A stretch of DNA of 64,000 bases. Origin: Cristatella mucedo (lineage: Eukaryota; Bryozoa; Phylactolaemata; Cristatellidae). The position numbers and the translations under genes were made by a program. The stretch spans positions 900,501-964,500 of the forward strand of contig WPIO01000131.1 of assembly GCA_009760855.2 (NCBI GenBank). Direction: 5' to 3'. Positions 10,085 through 21,118 of this stretch are shown here, piece after piece (position 1 is the first letter of the stretch; each line of letters opens with the position of its first letter). The notes under the pieces were generated by a model. That model searched no databases, was not told the origin of the DNA, and was given only the letters and a program-made list of their open reading frames with translations.

Positions 10085-11230
10085 TTCAGAGCGTTTGCGT
10101 ATCAGCTCAGGGTCTCACCGCTCGCGAATACGCGGTGACGGAAACCAATGGCGTCGGCGCGCGGGCTTCGCTTTGGCCGGCGGCGGCGCGGCGGTGCAAG
10201 CCACCGCGCGACCGCCATCGCCACGGGTCCGCTCCAACAATCGCCTCGAGGGGCCGAGCGGCGAACTCGCAATAACTGGGCCAAGTGGCACTTCCCGTGG
10301 AGGAGGCCGGCCCCAAGTTCTTTGTGGGACGGTCAACATGCCCGTCGGCCAGATTCCCGAATGTTGCACCAGACTTCGCAGCCATTTCGCTTTCGCAATC
10401 GTTCTCGCGCCGAGGGCGCCGCCTCGCCGGTCGGAAAGAGGCGGCAGCTGCACTTGAGGCTGCGGCGACCGCTGCTGCCGGTTCGTGCGGCCCGCCCTGC
10501 GGCGGCGGCGGCTCTGCTTGAACCGACGCCGTTCGGCGCGAAGCAGCACCCTGCGGCCTCGCATCTAGTGCTCGGGCGCGCGGATGCACGTGCTCTGGCG
10601 GGAGCGCGAGCGAGCGAGCCCCCGAGAGAGAGAGTTGCGTCCGGCCGAGTCACGCAGTGCTCCGCACCTGGAGCGCCGCCAGCCACGGCCGCCACCGCCG
10701 CGGAGGCCGCAGCCTCCGAACGAGCGCGCGCGCGCGCGCAAACCCGAGTGACGAAGTCTCGTGGTCGTCGTCGCCGCAACCGCCTCCCATTGGGCGTCGG
10801 GTCGACGCCCGAGGGAGGGTGTGCGTCGAAAGTCTCGCGCACTCGCTCGAAGAATGGCTGACACGTCCGTCGAATCTAGCGGCGACAAGAGGCTCGCTGT
10901 CCGCGCTGCGTGCGGTCCGTCGAGTAGCGATGCATTAGCATACGCGAAACGTCGCCGCCACCGCCGCTGGGCGTAGCGCCTCGAGCGTCGGGGACCGACG
11001 GAGAATGACGCGCGCCGAAGAAAGCACAGGTTGTGATGGTCCCGCTGTCGTTGAGCGAGAACTGCACACGTCGCCAACAATGCTAGTCCTGCGTCGCGAG
11101 CGCTCGAGGGGACAAAGAAGAGCTGCTGCAAGTTCGCGCGCTAAGGACGATGAGCTCATTTGCAGGCGTCCCGTATCCCGCAAGTGACTGCGATAGGACA
11201 AAACGCCTAAAGTCGTCTGTCTAAACAGGA
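10085..11230. promoter_or_regulatory. Right CpG-rich block (CpG island)
   Basis: The block is very rich in C, G and CG dinucleotides, including cggcggcgg runs and a (GC)n run near 10,727-10,738. The surrounding sequence is AT-rich. High GC suppresses stop codons, so long overlapping frames occur on both strands (for example 10,148-10,861 plus and 10,565-11,131 minus). None shows a domain, so they are not called as genes. Known biology: such islands mark promoters and first exons. Confidence 0.65.
10854..10976 (+). CDS. Candidate first-exon or short ORF in the CpG island
   Basis: An ATG at 10,854 sits in a strong Kozak context (agaATGG: purine at -3, G at +4). It opens a frame of 40 codons beginning MADTSVESSGDKRLA and ending at a TAG at 10,974-10,976. 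The N-terminus has the acidic, serine-rich look of cytosolic or nuclear proteins; the C-terminal end is arginine-rich. No good donor (consensus GTRAGT) lies inside the frame. It may be a first exon with a weak donor, an upstream ORF in a 5' UTR, or chance. No family is recognised. Confidence 0.2.
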   Translation: MADTSVESSGDKRLAVRAACGPSSSDALAYAKRRRHRRWA

Positions 11231-11997
11231 GAACGTCAGTGGAATGGCTGCAGCGTGATGAGGCCTGCTTGATGCGGGCAGATTCAAAAGACGGCGGCCT
11301 AATAAACGGCTCTTCTCATTCACTTCCTTAAATTGCAGCCAAATTTCTAGCTAGTTTCATGAAGACACGATAGAAAACCGGCGCTATATGAGATGCGCTA
11401 AATAACCATTTAAATAAAAAGATTCTGCGGCGAAGAAGTTTCAAAAAACCGAAGGCCTTACGGTGAATTATGAACTAAACTGGTTGGCTCATGGCTCGTG
11501 CATTTATAGTAAATATATTATTTGAAATTCTTAATCGTTTTTATTCATTAATTTGGATAAAACCGATCAATATCACACGCCAAAGTGATCACTAACATAG
11601 ATGGACACGGTTGATACTACCGTTTTATGAAGATCCAGTTGAGATTTATTAAAGTGATTCACTAGTGGGATTAAATTTGATACAACTATGTTTGGTTTTG
11701 TATTTAATTCCAGACTTTTGGCCGTAGCTATCATCTGTTATTTTCTTGAAAAAGGTACATCTCCAATCTATTAAGTCCTACGGGCAACAAGAAAGCATCG
11801 CCGAAATATTAGACACGTTCAGGTCTGGTAAGTGCTGACCAATTGGAGAATATCGCTGGCTACCCAAGACAAAAGGGCAAAATAAAAATTTGGCCATCGT
11901 ACTGTTTTGAGGGGGTCAGTCGTCCGTAATCTTAGTTATTAGCTTTTAAATTGTGAAGGACAAGCAAATAGAAGACATTTACAATTGTACGTGTTGT

Positions 11998-12000
<3 letters not shown>
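11231..12000. other. AT-rich spacer, nothing recognised
   Basis: No gene or repeat is supported between the CpG block and the (CA)n array. Confidence 0.5.
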
Positions 12001-12070
<70 letters not shown>

Positions 12071-12080
12071 TATATATATA
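12001..12080. repeat. (CA)33 microsatellite followed by a short (TA)n run
   Basis: Pure CA units run from 12,001 to 12,066 and pass into tatata up to about 12,080. Open frames across it are artefacts. Confidence 0.98.
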
Positions 12081-13370
12081 ATTATATGCAAATGTGGGTG
12101 TGCTTGTTTGTACGTGCGTGCGTGCCTTTGTGCGCTTGTGATTTCTTAGGCAAATTGATTTTATCAGTGCTAAGTTATTCAAGTATTTTCTTAGCTCATA
12201 TAACATCAGCAGTTTACAGTATTAAGTCACGACACTTCGACTAGCATGTAACTGGGTTCTCAACATCCTGGCCTCATCAAAACTTTCTAGCCGAGTCTTC
12301 GTGAGCTCAGTTTGTTCTAAAAAATGAATCATGTTATTAAAAGAGTAAAATAAACCTTGAAATAAAGTTAAGAAACCAGAACCTCAGGATCAGCAATCAG
12401 TGGCACTAAGCTCACCATGACGGTGGTGGCGAGGAGTCTCAATATTCCTACGGATCGACTAGACGCATCCTCATTCATGTATTGGGGGGCTCCTCATTAA
12501 AAGGTAGCAAATTAAGTGCTAGCAATTTTATTGTGTAGAATTTCGGCATGTACGTGCTATAAAATGGCTGCCCACGAGAGCGTTACCTTGGTTTTCTCAA
12601 GTAGCCACTCATCATCTTCTCTGATCAGTAGCCCATAATCACGGCAAGATCTTTATTAATAGGTCAGCTTCACAAGTTAGCTTTCATCTTGCGAGGCATG
12701 GCAAATAGCGTACTATATATGGCGCATATTAAAAGAATCTACACAATTTACAGTTTTACAATTATTGGCGATCTTTAAATTTTTGGCGATTCAGCTAAAA
12801 TCAGTGAGTGCACAAGGATATAATAAGATTACTCAAGCAAACGAAGTGATTTTTCTAAAATACGTGGATAAATTTACCTAATGATTTCAGATATTTTACC
12901 TAGGTTACACGGGCTAATAAGAAATAATTATGCCATCAGCGAAAAGATTTCTAAGAGTAAAATAGCAGCAGTGGATGTGCCAAATACACGAATCATTCGT
13001 TGGTATTACACTAACGGCAAAACCTTTAGGCTGCGCATAACTTACATATTTATCGGTAGATGTGCACTCTGGACTAAGACTAAGCAGCGCCATTTAATAC
13101 AACCGCTCTACTCAATGTAGGCACCGTCATCCTGGGTTGTAGTCATGCTTTAACATTACTGAAATAGCCTCTATAGACCAGCCTGCAGCATTCTACTTTG
13201 GTGTCATTTCATTAGTGAGAGGAAATTGGCAACACGTTCTAATTTGTTGGATCAGGATCGAGCATGTTTTCTAGTCGTACACGCATGACGCAATCCTATC
13301 CACCAAATGTGTCACCTAGAGCCGCGAATTTCCAATCAGGCCACCTCGACAATCTGTTTTGCAGTCGAAA
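12081..13370. other. AT-rich spacer, nothing recognised
   Basis: No supported gene, RNA or mobile element. An open frame at 12,881-13,120 has no recognisable features. Confidence 0.45.
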
Positions 13371-13374
13371 TTCA

Positions 13375-13545
13375 ACGAGTGCCTGCTATGACTCGCCTTC
13401 TCGCTGCCTCCTGCATGGGCCGTTCCTCACGGCGGACAATGGAGGCCAGTGGCTTCGGCTATCACTTCAAAGAAGCAGGCGACTTCCAGCCGCTAGTTGC
13501 TATTTAAACCGTTAGGTTCAGCTGCCACGAAGGATGCCACTGTCG
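13375..13545 (+). repeat. Dispersed repeat D1, copy 1
   Basis: The stretch is similar to 15,665-15,860. Shared landmarks are ggctatcacttc, then aagaagcagg/acga, tccagc and ttaggatcagctgc-like sequence near the right end. It is GC-richer than its surroundings. The second copy ends just upstream of a LINE-A reverse-transcriptase segment, so D1 could be LINE-A 5' material, but this is a guess. Confidence 0.55.
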
Positions 13546-13680
13546 TCTTGTTAGCACCGAGTCACGAATGACGACACAGCTTAACACTTCCTGAGAGGAA
13601 TTCAACACGCAACGCTGGAATAATGTATTAGCTACCTAGCCACTTTTCTCTGCGGTGCTGCAGTGAAAACAACCACCCGG

Positions 13681-14058
13681 CGCTCTAAATCCGCCGCTCT
13701 AAATCCGCCGCTCTAAATCCGCCGCTCTAAATCCGCCGCTCTAAATCCGCCGCTCTAAATCCGCCGCTCTAATCTGCCGCCGCTCTAAATCCGCCGCTCT
13801 AAATCCGCCGCTCTAAATCCGCCGCTCTAAATCCGCCGCTCTAAATCCGCCGCTCTAAATCCGCCGCTCTAAATCCGCCGCTCTAAATCCGCCGCTCTAA
13901 ATCCGCCGCTCTAAATCCGCCGCTCTAAATCCGCCGCTCTAAATCCGCCGCTCTAAATCCGCCGCTCTAAATCCGCCGCTCTAAATCCGCCGCTCTAAAT
14001 CCGCCGCTCTAAATCCGCCGCTCTAAATCCGCCGCTCTAAATCCGCCGCTCTAAATCC
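13681..14058. repeat. 14-bp minisatellite, about 27 units
   Basis: The tandem unit is cgctctaaatccgc. Nearly every unit is identical; the single obvious variant near 13,766-13,781 reads cgctctaatctgccgc. The array spans 378 bases. Fourteen is not a multiple of three, so it is not a protein repeat. The homogeneity points to recent expansion or ongoing unequal exchange. Confidence 0.98.
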
Positions 14059-14714
14059 CTTGCTGATGTGCGCCTGAAAATTGACAGCTGTTCAACGTGC
14101 TGATATTTCTGCCACTTATAATAATAGTCTCCCTCTCACATCGAAGGCAAGACCGAAAGATTCTTCGGATATCTGCTGGCCGGCTAAGGTTCTGCAATGA
14201 TCTCCGAGATCTCTCTAGCTAGATCACTGCAGCTGGTGAGCATGGACATATCATACAAAGTCAGCCACTGTCTTCCATATAAAAGAGCTGAGAATGATTA
14301 ATCGAGCAGCAGATCAAAATCAAAACTCAGATTGCTATCCAGAAGACCCGGTACGACTTTGTGTGTTCGTATCCAGCTAGAATGCTATAGCCATGTCAGC
14401 CTCGTTTACTAAGCACGTCGTCATAGGGCGATTAATGAGCAGTTACTAATCTTTCGTTTAGAAGCTGTCATTAAAGTATTTTTTTCTTTGAAATTATGTA
14501 CCGTAGAATTCACCTGGACAATTCTTGTCCATCGATACCTTTTCCCTCGCCAACGACAGTGACACTTAAAAAATTTCTTCACTGCAAAATTTATTCTTAC
14601 TTCTTCGACTGCCATCGTAAGGTAGCCGGCAGCACGTCGCAAACTTGGTATTTTCGTGCGATTCAGAAAAATCTTGGGTTTGAATGAATTCTGTTACTTG
14701 CTATTTGCAGGTCT
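14059..14714. other. Spacer, nothing recognised
   Basis: Overlapping open frames on both strands near 14,421-14,687 have no domain or splice support. Confidence 0.45.
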
Positions 14715-15300
14715 TCTGACCTAAGCTATCCAGCACTTGCAGTCGGCGGAAAACTCTGCAGCTAGGCTAGTCGGTTTTTGAGCGTCACAGTTGTCACATT
14801 TCACCACTTCTCGAACACCTACACCTGCTTCAAGTCAAGCCGCGTATAAGTTTTTTCAATGTTTTGTCAGTAAATTTAATTTCCTGATGTTCTCTTGCTT
14901 CAGCCAACCTATCAAAACTATTTCTATCCAGGTTAGGCATCGTACCACTGGGTCTTCTGACTTTAATCATATAGCTATGCCTTGAATTAAACTCAAATCC
15001 TTTGGAGACTAAGCCTTCTGTATGTATTTTCCTAAAGCCTGGAACTCACTCCCGATTAACATCACGACGTCCACTGACTTGGCGTTATTTAAAAATTTTA
15101 CGTAAAAAAAGGAAAAAAAGGAAAAACGCACCTGTCCCTCGCAGTATTTGCTTGGTTCGCGTGAGTAGTCTTTTTGTGGGCTTATGCGAGCCAACATTAT
15201 GCCTGTTATCACTAAGAAATTAAAAGCTCTGCTTTACAGCATAATCAAATTGCCTAGAAAGCGGTTTTAAACTCTTAGGGTGCCATACAAATGTCATAGT
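14715..15300 (+). mobile_element. LINE-A, old 5'-truncated copy
   Basis: LINE-A landmarks are in order: 'aaaactctgcagctaggct' near 14,750, the 'cctaaagcctggaactcac' block near 15,030, 'cactgacttggc' near 15,075 and the terminal hairpin region 'ttgcctagaaagcgg' near 15,249. An A-rich interruption (aaaaaaaggaaaaaaagg) sits at about 15,104-15,122. The frame is destroyed. Confidence 0.7.
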
Positions 15301-15664
15301 TTGATTGCTAATAGGATGTAAAGTGCTTTACAAATCACGTTGTCAGTTCAGCTACTTAAATGAAGAATGTCAAGAAAATACTTGTAGAATTTGCCCGAAA
15401 ATGGATTATTTGTTTAGGGTACCTTTCTAAAGAAAAATGTGTTAGAACTGAGGTCACAAGTTCTGACTCCTTCCGCATAAAATAAAAAGTAATTATGCAA
15501 CCGCGTCTATCCCGGGTGTAAACCAGGAGCAGCATTTCTACAAAAGAAATTACCAATATCTGCATCATGTGCGACTTATATCTCAACTTGTCGAACGTTG
15601 GTAGATAGACGTGCATACGTGAAGCTTTCTGATGTGCATTCTTGTGTCTTTTATTCAGCTTCGT

Positions 15665-15860
15665 TCCCTGGAGTGTAGTTCGAGGAGTGGCTGCTGTCAC
15701 TCGCCTGCTGTCACCCTCCTTCGCTCCGCATGAGCCGCGCCTCACAGACGACAACTGAGGCCTGCGGCTGAGGCTATCACTTCGAAGAAGAAGCAGACGA
15801 TGTCCAGCTGTTAGTTATCGCTTACACCATTAGGATCAGCTGCGTCACTTCGGGGTCTCA
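15665..15860 (+). repeat. Dispersed repeat D1, copy 2
   Basis: This is the partner of the repeat at 13,375-13,545, with the same order of landmarks (ggctatcacttc, gaagaagcaga, tccagctgttagtt, ttaggatcagctgc). It lies immediately left of the longest LINE-A reverse-transcriptase segment. Confidence 0.55.
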
Positions 15861-15876
15861 ATGTAAGAGTTCAGTT

Positions 15877-17405
15877 GTGGCAGACCAGCTCTACTCATAT
15901 ACCGAAACTTCAAACCTTGCTGATACGTTCCGGCCTGGTTTTAGAGCTAACCACTCCACCGAGTCGGCATTGCTTCGGATTTGTAATGACTTACTTAGGA
16001 ATTCAGACTTGGAGTGTCTCTACTTGTTTGGATTAATTTTTTTGGCAGCAATTAATACTGTTGATGAAAAAGTCCTTTGGCTTAATCTTCCGGTAGCATT
16101 CGATACTGTTGATGACAAAGTCCGTCTTGCTCGTCTCAAATCTCGCCTGGGCATCACTGGCGCTGCACTACGATGGTTCAAGTCCTATCTCAGCGGGATA
16201 CTCTAGAGTATTGTTGTGAACGGACAGAGAGATCATCCAAGGAACCGCTTACGCACGGGATACCTCAGGGAAGCTCTGCGCTCGGCCCGCTTCTTTTCAC
16301 AGTTTATACTGTCCCTCTTGCCGATGTGATCGCTGAGCTCAATCTAAGCTTTCACTTCTATGTAAATGACACTCAGTTTTACCTTTGCGTTGATTCCTGT
16401 CAGACCTCGATCAAGTCAAATTCTCTAGACACCTTTGCTGTATGTATTGATGACATCCGTATCTGGATGGCAGCCAACTTTCTTAAATGGAATGACGACA
16501 AAGCCAACTTACTAGTTCTGGGCAAACCAAGTAGGATTCAGAAATTGGAAAACCTAACACTCAAAATCGGCCCCACCAGCATATTTTCCGTCGAATCTGC
16601 ACGAAATCTAGGTGTCCTGTTCCAAAGTGACTTTTAATTAGGCGACCACATCAGATTCACAGTTAAGTCTGCCTACTTTCAGCTACATGACATTGCTAAA
16701 GTTCGGACTTGTTTAGACAGGGATACCACATCTAAATTGGTCAATGCATTTGTGGCATCCCGTCTGGACTTTTGTAACTCACTGCTTTCTGGTCCACCGA
16801 CCTGTGCAATCAGGCGCTTACAGCTGCTGCAAAACTCTGCAGCTAGGCTCATCTGTCGTGAGCGTCACAGCTGCCACATCACACCACTTCTGGCCCACCT
16901 GCACCTCTTCCACTGAGATAGGACCTGCACTATTGCAGTGCAGTCAAGCAGCGTATCGACTTCAAGGCTCTGTCACTTACCTTTAGGTTCCTTCATTCTC
17001 TGGCTCCAGCCTACCTATACGAACCACTCCCCACCAGGCAAAAAGATCGTACAAGCCGCTATTTTGACTCGAATCGTTTAGCAATACCTCGCACGAACCT
17101 GAAAGCCGTTGGTGACCACGCCTTTAGTTCATATCTCGCAACGCCTGAAAAACACTACTGACAACATCACAACGGACCCTGACATGACGGCATTTGAAAA
17201 TAAGCTTAAAACGCACATGTATTTTTTACAGCATTTGGTGGTTCTTCGTGGTTTGTTCTTCGTGTGCGTATACCTGCTTACACTATGCCTTCTATTTGAG
17301 GATGTTATAACCAATAATTTGGTAATGCTTTCTATACAGCATCTGTAAAGTGCTTAGAAAGAGTTGCAGCTCTATGAGGGCGCTACACACATTTATTAAT
17401 GAATA
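15877..17405 (+). mobile_element. LINE-A, longest copy: reverse transcriptase plus 3' end (dead)
   Basis: The plus strand encodes most of an L2/CR1-like reverse transcriptase in two frames, with a frameshift near 16,200. Motifs in order are FRPGFRANHST (about 15,930), motif A AFDTVDDKV (about 16,095) preceded by a second, duplicated copy of the same segment, motif B GIPQGSSALGPLLF (about 16,255) and motif C at about 16,355, where the canonical YADD reads YVND. The thumb/C-terminal region continues (NLGVLFQSD, SRLDFCNSLLSG, LQLLQNSAARLICRERHSCH) with a further stop at 16,635. The 3' UTR hairpin ends near 17,390. The altered catalytic motif, frameshift and stops make it inactive. Confidence 0.9.
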
Positions 17406-18424
17406 CATTAGAGTGCAGGTTTGTGCCTTGTAAAATCTATAACTCGGCCAATGCTTCGTGTATCGGAGTGAAATTTGAAATGCGAGTTCAGCTCTGCTCC
17501 CTTTAATTGACTGTAGAAAAATATTTCTGATTTCGACTGCACACATTTGATGTACATGTCCACATTGCGGAAAATAAAGCTCAGGGACGTTTGATGACAT
17601 ATACAGCAAAATGTATCAAACCGAAATAAAAATGTGTGCTCCTAATTGCAGGAACTTGCATTTTAGTTTACGTAGAAAATCTAAGACAGTACACATAGGC
17701 CTCTAACCGTGCATTGGCACAGCTACAACGACACGCCGACTGTCAGACGATTGCTAAAACTGACTGTCCCGGTAAGGCTCTTCGTTTCTATCGATTCCAC
17801 ATAAATAATTAAATAGCGATGATCAATAAAATGCTCGCCACTATTTCATTATTGCAAAGCATAGTTCAATGCTCAGTTTTATTCACTAGTATGTATGTTT
17901 TTAATAAATATTTACGTTAGTAAATTATGCCATCAAAGTGTATGACAAGAAACTCATAATAGCTGTACCGTCTATAAAAATCACGAAAAGCCCAACGTAA
18001 AAGTTATGTTAGTGACTTGTGTTTACTGACTGTCTTACTCCCGTTCAAAATTATAAAGGTTGACGAATGTAGGTATTGCCAATTATCGTGAGTTACTGAC
18101 AAGCTAGATACTGGGCAAGGTAAGCTTAGGCAAGTATGTAGAACACCTATGCATTATGCAGGGACAAGCATAAAAAGCACGAAAGGAGACAATCGTGGCC
18201 ACTGATCAATGAGACCCCTGGTAAGTCACGTGTACTGGTTGCACATCGGTAAACACTCAAAGCACTAAAACAGACAAGCTCGCTGGTGCGAAGCAAACAA
18301 AGCCCATCGCTCTTTCTCCTAGTAATGACATGCGCAGTTTTGTATTAGGCAATGACACTAAGAAATGTTTACTCAGACTGGTGAAAGGCTGTGAGGAACA
18401 GGGAGGTGTATAGCTTCCTTTAGA
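17406..18424. other. AT-rich spacer, nothing recognised
   Basis: No gene or repeat is supported. Confidence 0.5.
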
Positions 18425-18660
18425 ATGCTGTCAAGTCAGGAAAGGACGTGATGTCCATCGGTAGTTAGTTCCGGGCTTTGAAAGCACAATTGCTGAAGGC
18501 AAGGTCTCCAACGGATTTCAAGTTATGCAGGTGCGAAACCAATCTAAAAGAGCTGGTCGTTCGCCACACTGAATGGATACTAGCTTTCGAGAAATTTCAG
18601 GTTCTCCATTGAATGATCGGACACGCAAATTTAGGTCGCAAAATAGAAAATGGCCGTTTT
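18425..18660 (-). mobile_element. LINE-A internal fragment
   Basis: The minus strand carries the 'SPDLTAF' to 'SFGDRAF' region in diverged form (gtcaagtcaggaaaggacgtg at about 18,430, tccaacggatttcaagtt at about 18,507). No tail is present. Confidence 0.55.
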
Positions 18661-19414
18661 CGATCATCGCTTAAACTTTAACGCGAATATCCCATTGAGT
18701 CTCACAGTAATCGTGGTCTCCTAATTAGTTTAGTTTTCGGTGCAATACTTTGTTGCAGGAGATTTAAATATGCTAGGGATAGAGGTCAAAAGTTCGTGGG
18801 GAGCACTTGGCTAAGGACTTTGCTATCAGAATACCGCTACTTTGAGTATGACCCTAGTGCCGGGGCCGGAATAATCTGCACGCTATTAAGTTACGTTACG
18901 CGAAACTGAGCGTACGATTTCACTGAAATCCAAAGTTTAATTTTAGTTTTCGGTATAAAAAAAAGGTCCAGCCCTTGCCATCACGTGGCCTTTCAAAATA
19001 TATATGGCTGTATTTGTCACCGAGAACCATTCGCTGCTAAGAATATCTGATGAAGTCGGACCTTAAAAATGAAAGCTCAAAAATTTGTCATGATAATCCT
19101 GCACAAAACCCCAAAATGAATTCGAGAAATACCCTGAAGCGATTAATTTGACCCATTTAAGAATTCTGCCAGAACTTTTCTCCTTATTTATCTTCATGGT
19201 AAAATTCATTCACGCTATAAGTAAATTAATCAATTGGAAGCACTTCAGTACAAAAATTCTCTAATCAGTGATGTGATCAGTAATCAGTGATTCTCACATA
19301 GGAAACTGGGCTTTACAATGATCAGGATGGAAATAATAAATGACATATCATTATTAACATAATTAATTTGAATAGCGCCCTATGAGAACTAAATATCTAT
19401 TCATGCGTATCACA
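18661..19414. other. AT-rich spacer, nothing recognised
   Basis: No gene, RNA or repeat is supported. Confidence 0.5.
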
Positions 19415-19490
19415 TATGCCATGGGGCTCTAGCCCACAACCTCAGCTAAACCTTGGTCGGGGAGAGCACCTTTACCACTGGGCCAAACAT
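19415..19490 (-). repeat. tRNA-derived SINE-like unit
   Basis: On the minus strand TGGCCCAGTGG fits the RNA polymerase III A box exactly. About 45 bases later GGGCTAGAGCCCC resembles a B box with a paired T-arm. The intervening gaggttgtgggct stretch is shared with the unit at 28,868. A decayed tRNA gene is the alternative. Confidence 0.5.
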
Positions 19491-19614
19491 GCACTGCATA
19501 ATTGAACATCACTTACTTATAAGCCTTCTTATCGCCAACCATTTCATAATCAATTTCAAGTTAAAAGTCGGTTTTCAGTTTCGAAGGGCATACTGGCAGG
19601 CCTATGCAAGATAT

Positions 19615-20277
19615 ATCCATAATAATATTCTTTTATAAAGTGCCGTCAGAGAACTCAATCTCTTTCTAGACGCTTTACATTTGCTGCAAACGAAACACGA
19701 TCGAATGGAGAGTGATATCATGCTTGATAAAAACAACATGAATAACATGGTTAGGGGTGTCCTACACAGGGTCAGTATGCAAGTGTGGTTAGTGGCAGCT
19801 TGCAACAGTGTCAGCAGGCGTGAGCATATAAAGGGCGAATCACAGAGACCCACTAAATGCTGTCCTAAATAGGTATGTTTTTGAGTTCTTTTTTGATGAG
19901 ATCAAGTCAGAGGATATCGTGACGAAAGTCGGGAGTGAGTTCCAGTCTTCGGGAGCATATGAACTAAATGCACGGTCTCCAAAGGATTTAAGATTTGTAT
20001 GAGGTATAGATAGACAGTTAGATTCCGACAGTGGGTCTTCAGGTGCTTGGCCTGGTTGGTGAGTAGATCTGATAGATAGACTGGAGCCAAAGAATGAAGG
20101 GATCTGAAAGTGAGTGATAAAACCTTGAATTCCATCCATTGCCTGACTGGTAGCCAGTGCAGGTCGGCAAGAAGTGATGTGCTTTGGCAACTGCAACGCG
20201 CTCGACAGACAAGCCTAGCTGCAGAGTTTTGCACCAGCTGTAAGGGCCTGATTGCGCATGCCGGTAGGCCAGAAACA
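19615..20277 (-). mobile_element. LINE-A, 5'-truncated copy
   Basis: The minus strand shows a well-preserved C-terminus: LQNSAARLVCRARCSCQST-like, LADLHWLPVRQ, YLSDLLTNQAKHL, then RAFSSYAPEDWNSLP and SSDLISSKKNSKTYLF in a shifted frame. The 3' end at the left carries the hairpin and an aataat tail. Its 5' end directly abuts the tail of the next minus-strand copy. Confidence 0.85.
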
Positions 20278-20625
20278 ACAATAATAATAATAATAATAAT
20301 ATTGCACTTGATAAAGCGCCCTCAGAGAACTTAATCTCTTTCTAGGCGCTTTACATTTGCTGCAAAGTGATACGCAATAGAATAGTAAGTAAAATCATGC
20401 TTGAAAAACAACATGGTTAGGGGTTACATGCACTGGGTCAGCATGCAAATGTGGTTAGTGGCAGCATGAACAGTGTCAGCACGCATAAGCACATCGAGGA
20501 CGAATCACAAGGACTCACTAAATGCTGTCCTAAATAGGTAGGTATGTTTTTAAGTTTCTTTTAAATGTGGTCAGGTCAGGGGATGTTCTGATGCAGGTCG
20601 GGATGGAGTTCCAGGAAACACTTGC
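20278..20625 (-). mobile_element. LINE-A, second copy abutting the first
   Basis: It begins with an (AAT)n tail at 20,279-20,301, then the terminal hairpin (arms aaagcgcc at 20,313-20,320 and ggcgcttt at 20,345-20,352). The 3' UTR and the last bases of ORF2 follow, truncated near 20,620. Two same-strand copies lie back to back, so one probably inserted at the end of the other. Confidence 0.85.
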
Positions 20626-20789
20626 ATAGCACTCTAAAAGGCCTAAATATCTGTCTGGGCATTTTTGAATGCTGGAAAATAAGTACGTGAATTTATTAGC
20701 AATATTCTACTCTATTTCAGCCCTTAGAAGAAAGTAAAGGAACTTCTTAGGGCTCGAATGAAGGCAGTGAGAAATAAATGGTCGTCAAG

Positions 20790-21050
20790 TTCTCTTTTTA
20801 AATTTCCTGAAGTCCAAGTGTGTCGTGATGTCTATCGGCAATGAGCACCAGGAATTGGGAGCATTGAAAATTAAGGCCTCGCTCAGAAAAAGTTGAGGTT
20901 CAGCAAAGGCACAATCAAATGATCAGAATCAGGAGAGAGGATCGTGCTATGAGACCATGCCAGAAAATAGATCGGTGTCTCAGCATAGGTGGGCCGCAGC
21001 TAGCGAACGAACGGACTTGGAAGTGAGTGACAAAAACTCCAGGTCAAAGC
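20790..21050 (-). mobile_element. LINE-A internal fragment
   Basis: Landmarks of the 'SPDLTTF' to 'FHSLAP' region are present in diverged form on the minus strand, ending with 'aagtgagtgacaaaaactccaggt' near 21,020-21,043. No tail is seen. Confidence 0.6.
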
Positions 21051-21118
21051 TTTAGTCTTAGCCTGGGTCAAGGAGCTAGCCTTTAACGCCGATGTAGCGA
21101 GTTCAAGACCTGCAGCAG
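21050..21118 (+). repeat. tRNA-like unit
   Basis: The segment reads like a degenerate tRNA: an A-box-like tgggtcaaggagc near 21,064 and a B-box-like gagttcaagacc near 21,099. It follows directly after a LINE fragment. It is either a SINE head or a tRNA pseudogene. Confidence 0.35.

Noticed and set aside
9455-10138. Open frames of 150-260 codons rich in Ser/Leu/Cys (and Arg/Glu on the other strand)
   Set aside because: They are translations of the CT-rich array; low complexity in every frame, with no start context.
10107-11131. Long overlapping frames on both strands (160-237 codons)
   Set aside because: High GC removes stop codons; Arg/Ala-rich products in all frames show no domain and exclude one another.
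11979-12244. Frames of 75-82 codons over the (CA)n array
   Set aside because: Alternating Thr-His or Val-Cys products of a microsatellite.
13681-14058. CRISPR-like repeat array
   Set aside because: The units are directly tandem with no spacers; this is a minisatellite in an animal genome.
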